Positions 1 to 7,747 of a DNA stretch of 64,000 bases are shown in pieces; position 1 is the first letter of the stretch, and the number at the start of each line of letters is the position of its first letter. A program made the position numbers and the translations under genes. Under the pieces are notes generated by a model. That model had not been told where the DNA came from, did not search any database, and was given only the letters and a program-made list of their open reading frames with translations. The stretch spans positions 682,001-746,000 of the forward strand of contig CAWCQU010000002.1 of assembly GCA_963797765.1 (NCBI GenBank), given 5' to 3'. The DNA comes from JBGPTK01 sp963797765. GTDB taxonomy: Bacteria; Acidobacteriota; Terriglobia; Acidiferrales; UBA7541.

Positions 1-798
1 TTGCTGCTGCTCGCCGGAGAAGTGGTGTCCGGCGGGAAGCAGGATCGCATCATCGGCAAAGACCGTATTGTGCCGGTGGGCGCGGAGCCATTGCCGCTGG
101 ACGTTTTTTGCGTCGAGCACGGCCGCTGGGCGAATTCTTCCTCGAATTTTGCGTCAGCGAAGATGATGGTACATCCGAGTGTTCGCGAGAAAGCCGCGGT
201 AGCTCAGAACCAAAGTGAAGTGTGGGCCGCGGTGCGGAACGGCTCAACCTCGCAATCGCCCACGGTCAGCGGGGCGAGTCCTGGCGCTGCATCGCCTCCG
301 GCTGCCCAGCTTTCTCCAGATGTGCTGGGTGGCATTGCTGCAACCGAGGCTCCTACCGGGTCGTATGTGAAGATGTATAAATCAGAACACGTGTCCGGCT
401 CGGTAGAAAACTTCGCCCAGGAAGTAATGCGCCGGTTCAATCGTGCGAGCGCCAGTTGGAAGGGTGAACACGTGATTGGGGTGGTTGTTGCATATGGCGG
501 CGAAGTGGCGTGGAGCGACGTATTCGCATCATCGCAACTTTTCGATCGCTACTGGCCGAAGCTGCTGCGCAGTTATGTGGTGGAGGCGCTGGCGCGTCCG
601 GGAACCAAGGAACAAGCATCGGTGGACGATGCCCGCGAATTTTTGCGCCAGGCGAAGGGACACGAGCGAGCGGAAAGCGAGCCGGGAGTTTATCGCTGGA
701 TTGAACGCTCGGAAAATCGCGAGACGGAAATCGAATTGATTGCGCTGGCGCCGAAAACATTGACGCTGCATTGGATGAAAGTGTTGCGGACGAACTAG
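1..798 (+). CDS. ARPP-1 (DUF6569)-like protein, 5' partial
   Basis: The reading frame is open from base 1, so the true start lies upstream; the TTG at 1 is probably internal. The N-terminal stretch LLLAGEVVSGGKQDRIIGKD, followed by a PVGAEPLPLDVFCVEHGRW segment, resembles the ARPP-1/DUF6569 family as I remember it. A low-complexity Ala/Ser/Pro linker (about residues 80-115) separates it from a C-terminal half rich in charged helices. I see no catalytic motif and the biochemical role of the family is not known to me. It ends 55 bases before the convergent gene at 854-1843. Confidence 0.65.
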   Translation: MLLLAGEVVSGGKQDRIIGKDRIVPVGAEPLPLDVFCVEHGRWANSSSNFASAKMMVHPSVREKAAVAQNQSEVWAAVRNGSTSQSPTVSGASPGAASPPAAQLSPDVLGGIAATEAPTGSYVKMYKSEHVSGSVENFAQEVMRRFNRASASWKGEHVIGVVVAYGGEVAWSDVFASSQLFDRYWPKLLRSYVVEALARPGTKEQASVDDAREFLRQAKGHERAESEPGVYRWIERSENRETEIELIALAPKTLTLHWMKVLRTN

Positions 799-853
799 CG
801 AGTACACCTGAAATTGATTGGACTTGGCAAGGATGAGATCAAAATGAGCGGCC

Positions 854-1843
854 TTAAGGAATGTGCCTCCATTCCCTGAGGGGACCGAGAGCTTCCGTCT
901 GTTTTAGGAAGAGATAGTCTTCCTTCGTGCGCGACCAGACAAGTTCCTCATCGAATTGGTCCTTCAAACCGTCAACAATTTGATTTGCCCATTTTCTGAT
1001 CATTGCAGTTTTCGGACTACCGCTGAGTACCGATGTGTATCTCACGCTAGTTCGCACGATGTAGTCTACATGCCCAAACTCCCTGTTCTGTTCCTCTGAG
1101 AACCCGGACAGCTGACGATATAGGCCGATCCCTCGCATATAGGAGAATGATTGAGTCCTTATAGTAATCGTACAATATGGGTTTTTCAGGAGGATCCTCC
1201 CGCCCTGCATATGGCCTTCAAGTTGTTCGGGTGCCTCAACCATAAGCTCAGTTCCAGGGGGAAGTACAAATCTCGAAGGAATTCCATCGTGAACATGGGC
1301 GAAGTAGTTGCCCTTAAGACGAGTTTCTATTTCGCTTGCCTGATACACACGACCTGGAAGGCCAGATGCTCCCTCAGTTGGTTGATAAACCTCAACGGGC
1401 GAAGAAGACTGACTGAATTTGTTGAATTCCATCTGCCAGCCGCCTGGATAATGCGTTCCAATCCAGTCGACGATCACTTTTTGAAGCAGGTGGTTGTACA
1501 GCGTCAGAGTGGCTTCAGTCTCGGAATCTTCGAAGAATTTTGGGTTCTGTTTGAAAAGTTCTCTAGTTTCAAACAAGACTAGAGGAAACCGCCTCCCCAT
1601 GGTGATCCAAGGCAGATCTACCGGCAAATTCTCCTTGTATCTTATTTGAAAGCTTGCTTGGAATGCCTCATCCCTATTGTCTAGGCTTCCAGATATGAAA
1701 CCCGCAAGGAAGATTGCGGCGAGCGATGCGACCGCAATTGGAATTATCGCATTGAGAAGCCTGTCAGAGTCCCTATTAATGTAGACAAATGCGAATGCAA
1801 TATTTGTGAGTACAATGACTGCAACAAGCAAGCCGAACTTCAT
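854..1843 (-). CDS. hypothetical membrane protein, A+T-rich
   Basis: A 329-residue protein not recognised from any family. Residues 1-20 and about 32-52 are strongly hydrophobic and look like two membrane helices; the remaining roughly 270 residues are soluble, mixed alpha/beta and without an obvious motif. The ATG is preceded by a good Shine-Dalgarno (GGAGGA, 6 bases upstream), which supports the start. The DNA is visibly more A+T-rich than its neighbours, with codons such as ATA and AGA used freely, which may indicate acquisition by transfer. Flanks give no functional clue: a convergent ARPP-1-like gene on one side and folK on the other. Confidence 0.7.
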   Translation of the reverse strand: MKFGLLVAVIVLTNIAFAFVYINRDSDRLLNAIIPIAVASLAAIFLAGFISGSLDNRDEAFQASFQIRYKENLPVDLPWITMGRRFPLVLFETRELFKQNPKFFEDSETEATLTLYNHLLQKVIVDWIGTHYPGGWQMEFNKFSQSSSPVEVYQPTEGASGLPGRVYQASEIETRLKGNYFAHVHDGIPSRFVLPPGTELMVEAPEQLEGHMQGGRILLKNPYCTITIRTQSFSYMRGIGLYRQLSGFSEEQNREFGHVDYIVRTSVRYTSVLSGSPKTAMIRKWANQIVDGLKDQFDEELVWSRTKEDYLFLKQTEALGPLREWRHIP

Positions 1844-1892
1844 GGACTTCCTCCAGGTCGGTCAAGTCTAGCTTGGAATCGTCCCCTACACA

Positions 1893-2537
1893 TTACTTAT
1901 GCAGTGCGTCGGTTTCAACAGCATGCATAATATCACTGAGGTAACTTACGGAGTAGCGAACGAGGTTGATGCCAATAGGCGCTGGTAAGCGGCGGTATTC
2001 GGATGGCGGTCGAGGGCTGACGGTTGACAGGCCATAGCCGAGCGAAATCAGAGCGAGTGGCGATGTCGAACTTCGCTCAGATCGTGCGTTGCAGCAAGCA
2101 ATTGGGTGATATTTTTCTTCAGCACGGGGTGGAGGAGACGTGGGAGCGATCTCAAGCAGCGGAACCAGGACGAAGCGCCGCTCCGTCATTCGAGGATGAG
2201 GGACATCCAGTTCCGCAGAGTGGATCACGCTGGTGCCCAGCATAAGAATGTCAATGTCGATGGTGCGCGGGCCGCTTGCGACCATTCTTCTGCGGCCGAG
2301 TTCGTGTTCGATGTGTTGGATCGTGTGCAGCAACTGGCGCGGCATCAGATCGGTTTCGGCCTGGACGGCGCAATTCAAGAACCAACCCTGGGTGCGCAAA
2401 CCGACTGGCTCGGTTTCGAATAATGACGATTGGCGGACGATGTGAATTCCCCGCTCCGCCATCATGGCGATGGCGCGAGTGATGTTCTGTTCGCGGTCGC
2501 CAACATTCGAACCGAGCGAGAGGTAGATCGTTTTCAT
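1893..2537 (-). CDS. folK: 2-amino-4-hydroxy-6-hydroxymethyldihydropteridine pyrophosphokinase (HPPK), shifted C-terminal tail
   Basis: HPPK transfers pyrophosphate from ATP to 6-hydroxymethyl-7,8-dihydropterin in folate synthesis. Family signatures are clear: LSLGSNVGDR at the N terminus, GPRTIDIDIL carrying the two Mg-binding aspartates, and PHPRMTERRFVLVPLLEIAP. After LLEIAP the frame becomes Ser/Pro/Arg-rich and runs about 75 residues past the usual family end. A neighbouring frame instead reads LHPVLKKNITQLLAATHDL and stops at 2048-2050, which is the expected tail. A one-base insertion near 2131-2141 explains this. Catalytic residues lie upstream of the shift. The start ATG at 2537 gives the canonical N terminus. 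Confidence 0.9.
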   Translation of the reverse strand: MKTIYLSLGSNVGDREQNITRAIAMMAERGIHIVRQSSLFETEPVGLRTQGWFLNCAVQAETDLMPRQLLHTIQHIEHELGRRRMVASGPRTIDIDILMLGTSVIHSAELDVPHPRMTERRFVLVPLLEIAPTSPPPRAEEKYHPIACCNARSERSSTSPLALISLGYGLSTVSPRPPSEYRRLPAPIGINLVRYSVSYLSDIMHAVETDALHK

Positions 2538-2674
2538 GGAGATCGACTTCTAATCATAAATGGCGCGAGGGAATCACAAGAGTCATTTCTTAGACCAGCG
2601 CAAATCGACTTCACCTGCCTGCGTTATCGCCGTCATGAAACGTAATGAATGCGCCCCCGTAAAGGCGGGCGCAG

Positions 2675-2693
2675 CAAGCAGCGCCCCTACAAA
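2675..2693. repeat. dispersed intergenic repeat, copy 1
   Basis: CAAGCAGCGCCCCTAC occurs here and again at 58095-58110. Read on the minus strand it follows the 3' end of ruvB and can pair with a nearby GCGCCC to form a hairpin. The second copy also lies just downstream of a minus-strand gene. Confidence 0.5.
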
Positions 2694-2729
2694 GCAATGC
2701 CGTTCACCTGCTCCGTGGATTGCGCCGTG

Positions 2730-3761
2730 CTAGAACAATTGGGGCTGGCGGCGGGGTTCTTCCAGGTTGAAATATTTGTAGGCCAGGGCGGTGGCCACGC
2801 GGCCGCGCTGCGTGCGGTCAAGCATGCCGAGCTGCATCAGGTATGGCTCGTAGATTTCCTCGATGGCGTCTTCTTCTTCGCTGAGCGATGCGGCGATGGT
2901 ATTCAGTCCCACCGGGCCGCCGGAATATTTCTGGATAATCGTGAGCATCAGGTTGCGGTCCACTTCATCCAGGCCGTGATCATCCACGCCGAGCATTTGC
3001 AGGGCTTCGCGCGCCACATCGAGCGTGGCTTTTCCAGAGGCGCGCACTTCGGCGAAATCGCGCACACGGCGCAGCAAACGATTGGCCACGCGCGGCGTGC
3101 CGCGGCTGCGGCGCGAAATTTCCTCGGCGGCGGAATCGTCCACGGGAATTCCCAGGATTTTTGACGAGCGCTTCACGATTTCGAATAAATCGGCGGGATT
3201 GTAGAATTCCAGACGGTGAACGATTCCGAAACGCGAACGCAGCGGCGCCATGATGAGCCCGGCGCGGGTGGTGGCGCCCACCAATGTGAATTTATTCAGC
3301 TGATAGGGATGAACGCGAGCGCCGGGGCCCTGGCCGATAATCAAATCGATCCGGTAATCTTCCATGGCGGGATAGAGAATTTCCTCGAGAGCGGGCTGCA
3401 GGCGATGTATTTCATCCATGAAGAAAACATCGCGCGCTTCGAGCGAGGTGAGCACGGCTGTGAGGTCGCCCTTCTTTTCGAGCAGCGGCCCGGAACTGAT
3501 TTTGATCTGCACTCCCAGTTCGTTGGCTAAAATTTGCGCGAGAGTGGTTTTACCCAAGCCCGGAGGGCCGTAGAGCAAAACGTGATCGAGCGCCTCGCCG
3601 CGGCTGCGCGCTGCTTCGATCGCGATTGCTAAATTTTCTTTCACGCGGGACTGGCCGATAAAATCGCCCAGGCGCTTCGGGCGAACGCTGGCTTCGATGC
3701 GGACATCCTCCTCAAAGGCCTGACCGGAAACGATTCGTTGTCGTGGTTGCGTCATATCCAT
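2730..3761 (-). CDS. ruvB: Holliday junction branch-migration helicase subunit RuvB
   Basis: RuvB is the AAA+ motor that, with RuvA, drives branch migration of Holliday junctions. The 343-residue length is typical. Residues about 20-55 match the RuvB N terminus (RPKRLGDFIGQSRVKENL); Walker A is GPPGLGKTT, Walker B is MDEIHR, the sensor region reads VGATTRAG, and a winged-helix domain fills the C-terminal third, containing EEDAIEEIYEPYL. Two ATGs compete (3761 and 3755); a GAGG lies upstream of both. ruvA lies 65 bases upstream on the same strand, so the two are probably co-transcribed as ruvA-ruvB. Confidence 0.97.
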   Translation of the reverse strand: MDMTQPRQRIVSGQAFEEDVRIEASVRPKRLGDFIGQSRVKENLAIAIEAARSRGEALDHVLLYGPPGLGKTTLAQILANELGVQIKISSGPLLEKKGDLTAVLTSLEARDVFFMDEIHRLQPALEEILYPAMEDYRIDLIIGQGPGARVHPYQLNKFTLVGATTRAGLIMAPLRSRFGIVHRLEFYNPADLFEIVKRSSKILGIPVDDSAAEEISRRSRGTPRVANRLLRRVRDFAEVRASGKATLDVAREALQMLGVDDHGLDEVDRNLMLTIIQKYSGGPVGLNTIAASLSEEEDAIEEIYEPYLMQLGMLDRTQRGRVATALAYKYFNLEEPRRQPQLF

Positions 3762-3826
3762 CTCTGCTTACATTACCTCGAAAGAGCCGATGCGGCGCGC
3801 AACATTATATTCGGGCGGGCGCGGCG

Positions 3827-4471
3827 TCATTCTTCGCTCAGCACGGCGCGGGCGCTTCTTTGCATCGCCGCCGCGCCAAGCTGTTGCAAAGCTCCGCGCA
3901 GCAACGATTCGAAATCCTGCTCTTTCTGATTCTGTCCCGCGGCGGCGCGCGCCTGTTCGATAGCATTTTCCACGGCGCGATGATCGTAACCTAGGTTTTC
4001 CAGGGCCGAGGTCACGTCCGCTTCCACGCGGGATCGCGATGCCGGTTTCGCGGTCTCCGTAATTTCAATCACGGCTACTTTATCGCGCAGTTCCACGACT
4101 ATTCGCTCGGCAGTCTTGCGTCCCACGCCGGGGATGCGCACGAGTTGAACCAGATCCCCTTTGCGGATCGCGGGAACCAATTCGTCGAGACTCATTCCCG
4201 ATAAAAGTTTCAACGCGAGAGTGGGACCGACGCCGCTGGCCGAAAGCAGCAATTCGAAACACTGTTTTTCGCGCGCGGTCAGAAAACCAAACAGGGAAAT
4301 TTGATCTTCGCGCACGTGGGTGTGAATCAGCAGCGTGGTTTCCGAGTGCATCACGCCCAAACCAGCGAACGTGGAAAGCGGAATTTGTACCTGATAACCC
4401 ACACCCGCCACGTCGAGCAGGATCTGGTTGGGGCGCTTGTCGATAAGCTTTCCGCGTAACTGTCCGATCAT
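3827..4471 (-). CDS. ruvA: Holliday junction DNA helicase subunit RuvA
   Basis: RuvA forms the tetrameric platform that binds four-way junctions and recruits RuvB. Its N-terminal OB-fold is seen in MIGQLRGKLIDK and the VGYQVQIPLSTF strand. Two helix-hairpin-helix elements follow: SGVGPTLALKLLSGM and IPGVGRKTAERIVVELRDK. A flexible linker with EITETAKPASRSR leads to domain III (about residues 150-200), which contacts RuvB. The length of 214 is normal. There is no strong Shine-Dalgarno before the ATG at 4471, but the N terminus aligns with the family from residue 1. Confidence 0.96.
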   Translation of the reverse strand: MIGQLRGKLIDKRPNQILLDVAGVGYQVQIPLSTFAGLGVMHSETTLLIHTHVREDQISLFGFLTAREKQCFELLLSASGVGPTLALKLLSGMSLDELVPAIRKGDLVQLVRIPGVGRKTAERIVVELRDKVAVIEITETAKPASRSRVEADVTSALENLGYDHRAVENAIEQARAAAGQNQKEQDFESLLRGALQQLGAAAMQRSARAVLSEE

Positions 4472-4741
4472 GACGCGAACACTGTCCGGCAGTGGGACAT
4501 CGTCCGAAATTGCATAAATTTTATTTTGATAAAAGTGGAACTAATCCGAAATTCATTCGTATTCATCAGTGTGAACCTGCTCGGAAGCGATGATGCAGCA
4601 CACGTTCCGAACTGTCAACGCGGGCTCGCAAAGAAAAGAAGAATATTTCAAAACGCGGTCAAACATTTCGTAGGCAGCAGCGTCTAATGTTGTGAACGAG
4701 GGGGCAACGGATAGGGCGCATAAAAAAAAGGAGGATTTCCT

Positions 4742-5098
4742 ATGTCGCGCACCTTAGTGTACCGATTGCTGACAGTCACATTGGCCCTCGCCCTGGCCCT
4801 GCCGCTGATTGCGGTGCCCAGTTACTCGAGGACTACAACAAGCGTTTCTGTAAAATCGACATTCACACTGGCCGATCCAGCAACATTGGGCGGCAAGACT
4901 CTGAAGCCTGGTCAGTATTCCGTGATCGCGGATGAATCCAAGGTCACATTGAAACAGGGCGACAAGATCGTTGCCGAGATCCCCGCCCAGTGGGTGGATG
5001 GAAAGGACAAGCAGTCCCGTACAACTCTGGTTCTCGATGGAAATCAAATTCAAGAAATCAGGTTTGGCGGACAGACACGATACGTGGTGATCCGCTAA
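4742..5098 (+). CDS. small secreted protein of unknown function
   Basis: A 118-residue protein with a clear export signal: charged N terminus, then a hydrophobic Leu/Ala core at residues 10-25 and a likely cleavage site near SYSRT. The mature part is predicted beta-rich (FTLADPATLGGKTLKPGQYSV, ITLKQ-type strands, ending in RYVVIR) and contains no cysteine. I do not recognise a named domain. A very strong Shine-Dalgarno (AAAGGAGG, 7 bases before the ATG) and a strong terminator at 5132 suggest a well-expressed single-gene unit. Confidence 0.8.
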   Translation: MSRTLVYRLLTVTLALALALPLIAVPSYSRTTTSVSVKSTFTLADPATLGGKTLKPGQYSVIADESKVTLKQGDKIVAEIPAQWVDGKDKQSRTTLVLDGNQIQEIRFGGQTRYVVIR

Positions 5099-5131
5099 AG
5101 CAGGCCCTACGCCCCCTCGTAGGACCAAACT

Positions 5132-5170
5132 GGACGGGCAGTCGCCTACACTGCCCGTCCTTCTTTTTTT
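5132..5170 (+). terminator. rho-independent terminator
   Basis: A perfect inverted repeat (GGACGGGCAGT / ACTGCCCGTCC) with an 8-base loop is followed by TTCTTTTTTT, 34 bases after the stop of the secreted-protein gene. Confidence 0.92.
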
Positions 5171-5249
5171 CAGGTTGTTCCGCGCTCATTTCTTTTTTTC
5201 AGCCCAGCGAAATCGATGCGAGATTTGAAAGCCTGAGGAAATGATTCAA

Positions 5250-5918
5250 CTATGCATTCGCGGTGCGTTGTTTGAGGAGAGCGGCAACTTCCTGGTGGCC
5301 TTTACTTTCGGCAAGGGAGAGCGGCGTTTGACCATCATCGAGGCGGGCCGCCGGATCGGCGCCGTGATCGAGCAAGATTTGCGCCAGCCGCACGTTGCCA
5401 TTTGCGGCGGCGGAGTGGAGCGGTGAATGGCCCTGCGCATAACGGTAATTTGCGTTGGCGCCGGCGGCGAGCAGCGCGGCGGTGATTTCTACCTGGCCGG
5501 ATGTGACCGCGCCGGTTAGCGCCGTATATCCGGTGGCATTTTGCGCGATTGCGTTCACGTCCGCGCCTTTGCTGAGCAGAAATTTAACGATTTCAAGGTG
5601 GCCGCAGAATGCCGCGAGCGCCAAGGCTGGAAAACCTTGCGGCGAAAAGGCGTTAACCAGACTGGCGTCATGCGAGGCCAATTGCGTTACGCGGCCCAGA
5701 TTACCGGCAGCCGCTGCCTCGAAAACATCCAGTTCAATTCCGCGCGCGAGAAGAAAATTTGTGATTTCCTGCCGGCCATAAAATATGGACGTCAGAATCG
5801 GCGTCTCACCTGTTTCGGTGCGCGATTGAGCGAGAGATGCATCCACTTCCAGCAATTCTTTCACTCGCGTGAGGTCGCCTTGTTTTACCGCAGCAAAGAA
5901 AGCTTCTTTTGCGTCCAT
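5250..5918 (-). CDS. ankyrin-repeat protein
   Basis: Built from about six ankyrin repeats, seen as recurring units such as TGETPILTSIFYGRQEITNFLL, GFPALALAAFCGHLEIVKFLL, GHSPLHSAAANGNVRLAQILL and GQTPLSLAESKGHQEVAALL. Such repeats mediate protein-protein contacts; no partner can be named. There is no signal peptide, so it is probably cytoplasmic. I chose the ATG at 5918 (MDAKEAFF) because GGGAGAAC sits just before it; an upstream in-frame TTG would add eight residues. It is a single-gene unit between the secreted-protein terminator and the microcompartment genes. Confidence 0.88.
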   Translation of the reverse strand: MDAKEAFFAAVKQGDLTRVKELLEVDASLAQSRTETGETPILTSIFYGRQEITNFLLARGIELDVFEAAAAGNLGRVTQLASHDASLVNAFSPQGFPALALAAFCGHLEIVKFLLSKGADVNAIAQNATGYTALTGAVTSGQVEITAALLAAGANANYRYAQGHSPLHSAAANGNVRLAQILLDHGADPAARLDDGQTPLSLAESKGHQEVAALLKQRTANA

Positions 5919-5946
5919 TTTTTGTTCTCCCGCTTTATTCAAGGCA

Positions 5947-5966
5947 CACAGCCAGGAGTGGCTGTG
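5947..5966. repeat. short intergenic hairpin (CACAGCCA / TGGCTGTG)
   Basis: A perfect 8-bp stem with a GGAG loop lies upstream of the ankyrin gene. From memory, similar 'CACAGCC...GGCTGTG' hairpins are common between genes in this phylum. A degenerate relative (GGGCTGTGCTACTGGG) is visible near 60245. Confidence 0.4.
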
Positions 5967-6062
5967 CTACTGAGACCTATCTTACTTTTACGGGCTGAAT
6001 AAAGACTTCTCGAAAATTGCTAATTTGGTTGCGCGAGAATCGTACAGGAACATCAGAGGAAA

Positions 6063-6347
6063 CTACTTGCGGACGCCGGGGATCAATTCCACTTCATCGA
6101 TCACACCGATCACGGCCGTGCTGATGGGCGAATCGGGACGGCCCACGGAAGTCATCGCGGAAAAACCTTCGGTGGTGAGAAGCACTCGATCACCCACTCC
6201 GGCATCCACGGAATCGAGCGCAACCATTACTTCGCCGCGATCGCTGCCATCCAGGTTCAGCGGCTGCACCACGAGCAGCTTGCGCCCGAAGTGCGACGGA
6301 GCTTTCTGCGTCGCTACGACATCGCCAACCACTCGTGCAATCAGCAT
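6063..6347 (-). CDS. bacterial microcompartment vertex protein (EutN/CcmL family, BMC-P)
   Basis: A 94-residue BMC-P protein. Pentamers of this family cap the twelve vertices of protein-shelled microcompartments. Diagnostic parts are MLIARVVGDVVATQK at the N terminus, the KLLVVQPLNLDG strand, VALDSVDAGVGDRVLL and a final TAVIGVIDEVEL strand. The ATG at 6347 gives the canonical N terminus; a longer frame upstream is not family-like. It lies 5 bases downstream of another BMC-P gene and is last of a minus-strand shell cluster. Cargo is inferred from the nearby aldolase. Confidence 0.92.
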   Translation of the reverse strand: MLIARVVGDVVATQKAPSHFGRKLLVVQPLNLDGSDRGEVMVALDSVDAGVGDRVLLTTEGFSAMTSVGRPDSPISTAVIGVIDEVELIPGVRK

Positions 6348-6352
6348 GGCAG

Positions 6353-6637
6353 CTACTGCTCCGTCCGCGGAGGGGGAATATTGATCGAATCCACGATCGC
6401 GACGATGGTCGCTTCGGTGGGCACTTCCAGGGGCCGAAACGGAAAGCTGGCTTCCTTGCCGCGGCACCAGTAAACCGTTTCGCCCGCGCCTGCGCCCACG
6501 GAATCGAGCGCCACGATGGCGCGGCCCTTGTCGCGGCCGTTGCGGTCAATTGGCTGGACGATCAGGAATGTCCGGCCTTCGAGTGAAGGATTCTTGATCG
6601 TCGCGACTACGTTGCCGATTACGCGGCCTAGTGTCAT
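6353..6637 (-). CDS. bacterial microcompartment vertex protein (EutN/CcmL family, BMC-P)
   Basis: Second BMC-P paralogue, also 94 residues: MTLGRVIGNVVATIKNP, then TFLIVQPIDRNG, VALDSVGAGAGETV and a terminal IVAIVDSINI strand. The insert between the two halves (YWCRGKEASFPFRPLEVP) differs from the other copies, so the three pentamers are not recent duplicates. It starts after a 309-base gap from the third BMC-P gene; the gap carries a REP-like element and may mark a transcript boundary or RNA-processing point. Confidence 0.92.
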   Translation of the reverse strand: MTLGRVIGNVVATIKNPSLEGRTFLIVQPIDRNGRDKGRAIVALDSVGAGAGETVYWCRGKEASFPFRPLEVPTEATIVAIVDSINIPPPRTEQ

Positions 6638-6748
6638 GGAAATTGAAATTCAAGAACTGGAATTTCGAAAATCAACATAAACAGCTTAGTGTTCCCATTC
6701 TTACGAAAACTAGCGGGGGCCTAGCCTGGAGGTGCGATGCGCGACAGC

Positions 6749-6816
6749 TTCAGGGGCTGAAGCCCGTCCTTCCTCCAAAGTAGTATGTCGGAGCTGAAGC
6801 TCCGACCCCCTAAGAA
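6749..6816. repeat. REP-like bipartite hairpin element, copy 1
   Basis: The element has two hairpins: GGGC-tgaa-GCCC and then TCGGAGC-tgaa-GCTCCGA, followed by CCCCCTAAGAA. Related copies are at 8653-8719 and 59443-59510. Base pairs change in a compensated way between copies, so structure seems conserved. The rest of the 6638-6946 gap holds no gene that I can see. Confidence 0.75.
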
Positions 6817-6946
6817 TCTATGCCGAGTTCAAATAGCATAGCACCCAAAAACTGAGAGAGATCCTTCGCCAAATTCTGGCTCAGGATGACAGACTGAGAA
6901 ACACTTTGCGCGCGGACCGGCTCAGGATTACATCTGCATCGGAGCC

Positions 6947-7252
6947 TCACCGTTTTCGCGCCGCGGCGAGCTCGGCTTCATGGCGCGCGTCGAGTTTCAC
7001 TTCATCCACAATCCCGATAATCGCGGCATCCACCGGGCGGTCTTTACACTCGGCCGCCATTCGCGCGGAACTTCCGGAAACGACCAGAACCGTTTCGCCG
7101 GCTCCGGCGCCCACGGAATCCACAGCGATCAAATAGCCGGATTCATCGGCTCCTTCGGGAGAAATGGGCTTCACGACCAGCAGTTTCTTACCGTCCAGGC
7201 GCGGATCTTTGCGGGTGGAAACCACCGTGCCGACGATGCGAGCCAGAATCAT
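6947..7252 (-). CDS. bacterial microcompartment vertex protein (EutN/CcmL family, BMC-P)
   Basis: Third BMC-P protein, 101 residues: MILARIVGTVVSTRKDP, KKLLVVKPISPEG, AVDSVGAGAGETVLVVSG, AAIIGIVDEVKL, and a charged helical tail (about residues 88-101) absent from the other two. The ATG at 7252 is family-like; the open frame continues 27 codons upstream without similarity. An 18-bp palindrome lies directly before this start. It is separated from the BMC-H gene by 123 bases. Confidence 0.9.
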   Translation of the reverse strand: MILARIVGTVVSTRKDPRLDGKKLLVVKPISPEGADESGYLIAVDSVGAGAGETVLVVSGSSARMAAECKDRPVDAAIIGIVDEVKLDARHEAELAAARKR

Positions 7253-7254
7253 AG

Positions 7255-7272
7255 TTGAAATTCGAATTTCAA
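7255..7272. promoter_or_regulatory. 18-bp perfect palindrome before a BMC-P start codon
   Basis: TTGAAATTCGAATTTCAA is its own reverse complement and ends 2 bases upstream of the ATG at 7252. A related, imperfect AAATTGAAATTC...GGAATTTCGAA arrangement lies just upstream of the BMC-P gene starting at 6637. It could be an operator or an mRNA hairpin over the translation start; neither is shown. Confidence 0.4.
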
Positions 7273-7375
7273 ATCGTGAAACAGAGCCGAGCGAAACCTG
7301 TAGACGAGCTAGCCGGAGTTTGCGCACCCACACGCTTGCGCGTCTGCCGCGCCGGATGAATTGCAGCCAGTCCGG

Positions 7376-7672
7376 CTACTTGGCGGCGGCCATGGACGTC
7401 TTGCCAATGGGCAGCACGTCTTCGAGCGATCCGTGCGGGCGCGGAATCACGTGAACGGCAACCAACTCGCCCACTCGCCGAGCCGCAGCGGCTCCGGCAT
7501 CGGTGGCCGCTTTTACGGCAGCCACGTCGCCGCGCACCAGCGCCGTCACATAGCCTGATCCGATTTTTTCCCAGCCGACCAGCGTGACCTTGGCAGCTTT
7601 CACCATGGCATCCGAGGCTTCGATCATGGCGATAAAGCCGCGAGTCTCGATCATTCCCAGTGCTTCACCCAT
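7376..7672 (-). CDS. bacterial microcompartment shell hexamer (BMC-H; PduA/EutM/CcmK type)
   Basis: A 98-residue single-domain BMC-H protein that forms the flat facets of the shell. It begins EALGMIETRGFIAMIEASDAM, has the pore segment KIGSGYVTALVRGDVAAVKAATDAG, and ends with ELVAVHVIPRPHGSLEDVLP. It is the only hexamer gene in the locus, so facets are either homotypic or use paralogues encoded elsewhere. A Shine-Dalgarno GGAGGATG precedes the ATG. It lies 75 bases after the aldolase gene on the same strand. Confidence 0.95.
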   Translation of the reverse strand: MGEALGMIETRGFIAMIEASDAMVKAAKVTLVGWEKIGSGYVTALVRGDVAAVKAATDAGAAAARRVGELVAVHVIPRPHGSLEDVLPIGKTSMAAAK

Positions 7673-7747
7673 TTTTCATCCTCCGCGCAAATGCGTTCAT
7701 CCGCTCCGCTTCTCTTCCCTGGTACCGGTCAAACGAAATCTTTAATT

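Noticed and set aside
2649..3530. Plus-strand frames over ruvB
   Set aside because: They are antisense to an unmistakable ruvB gene, lack family similarity and have no ribosome sites.
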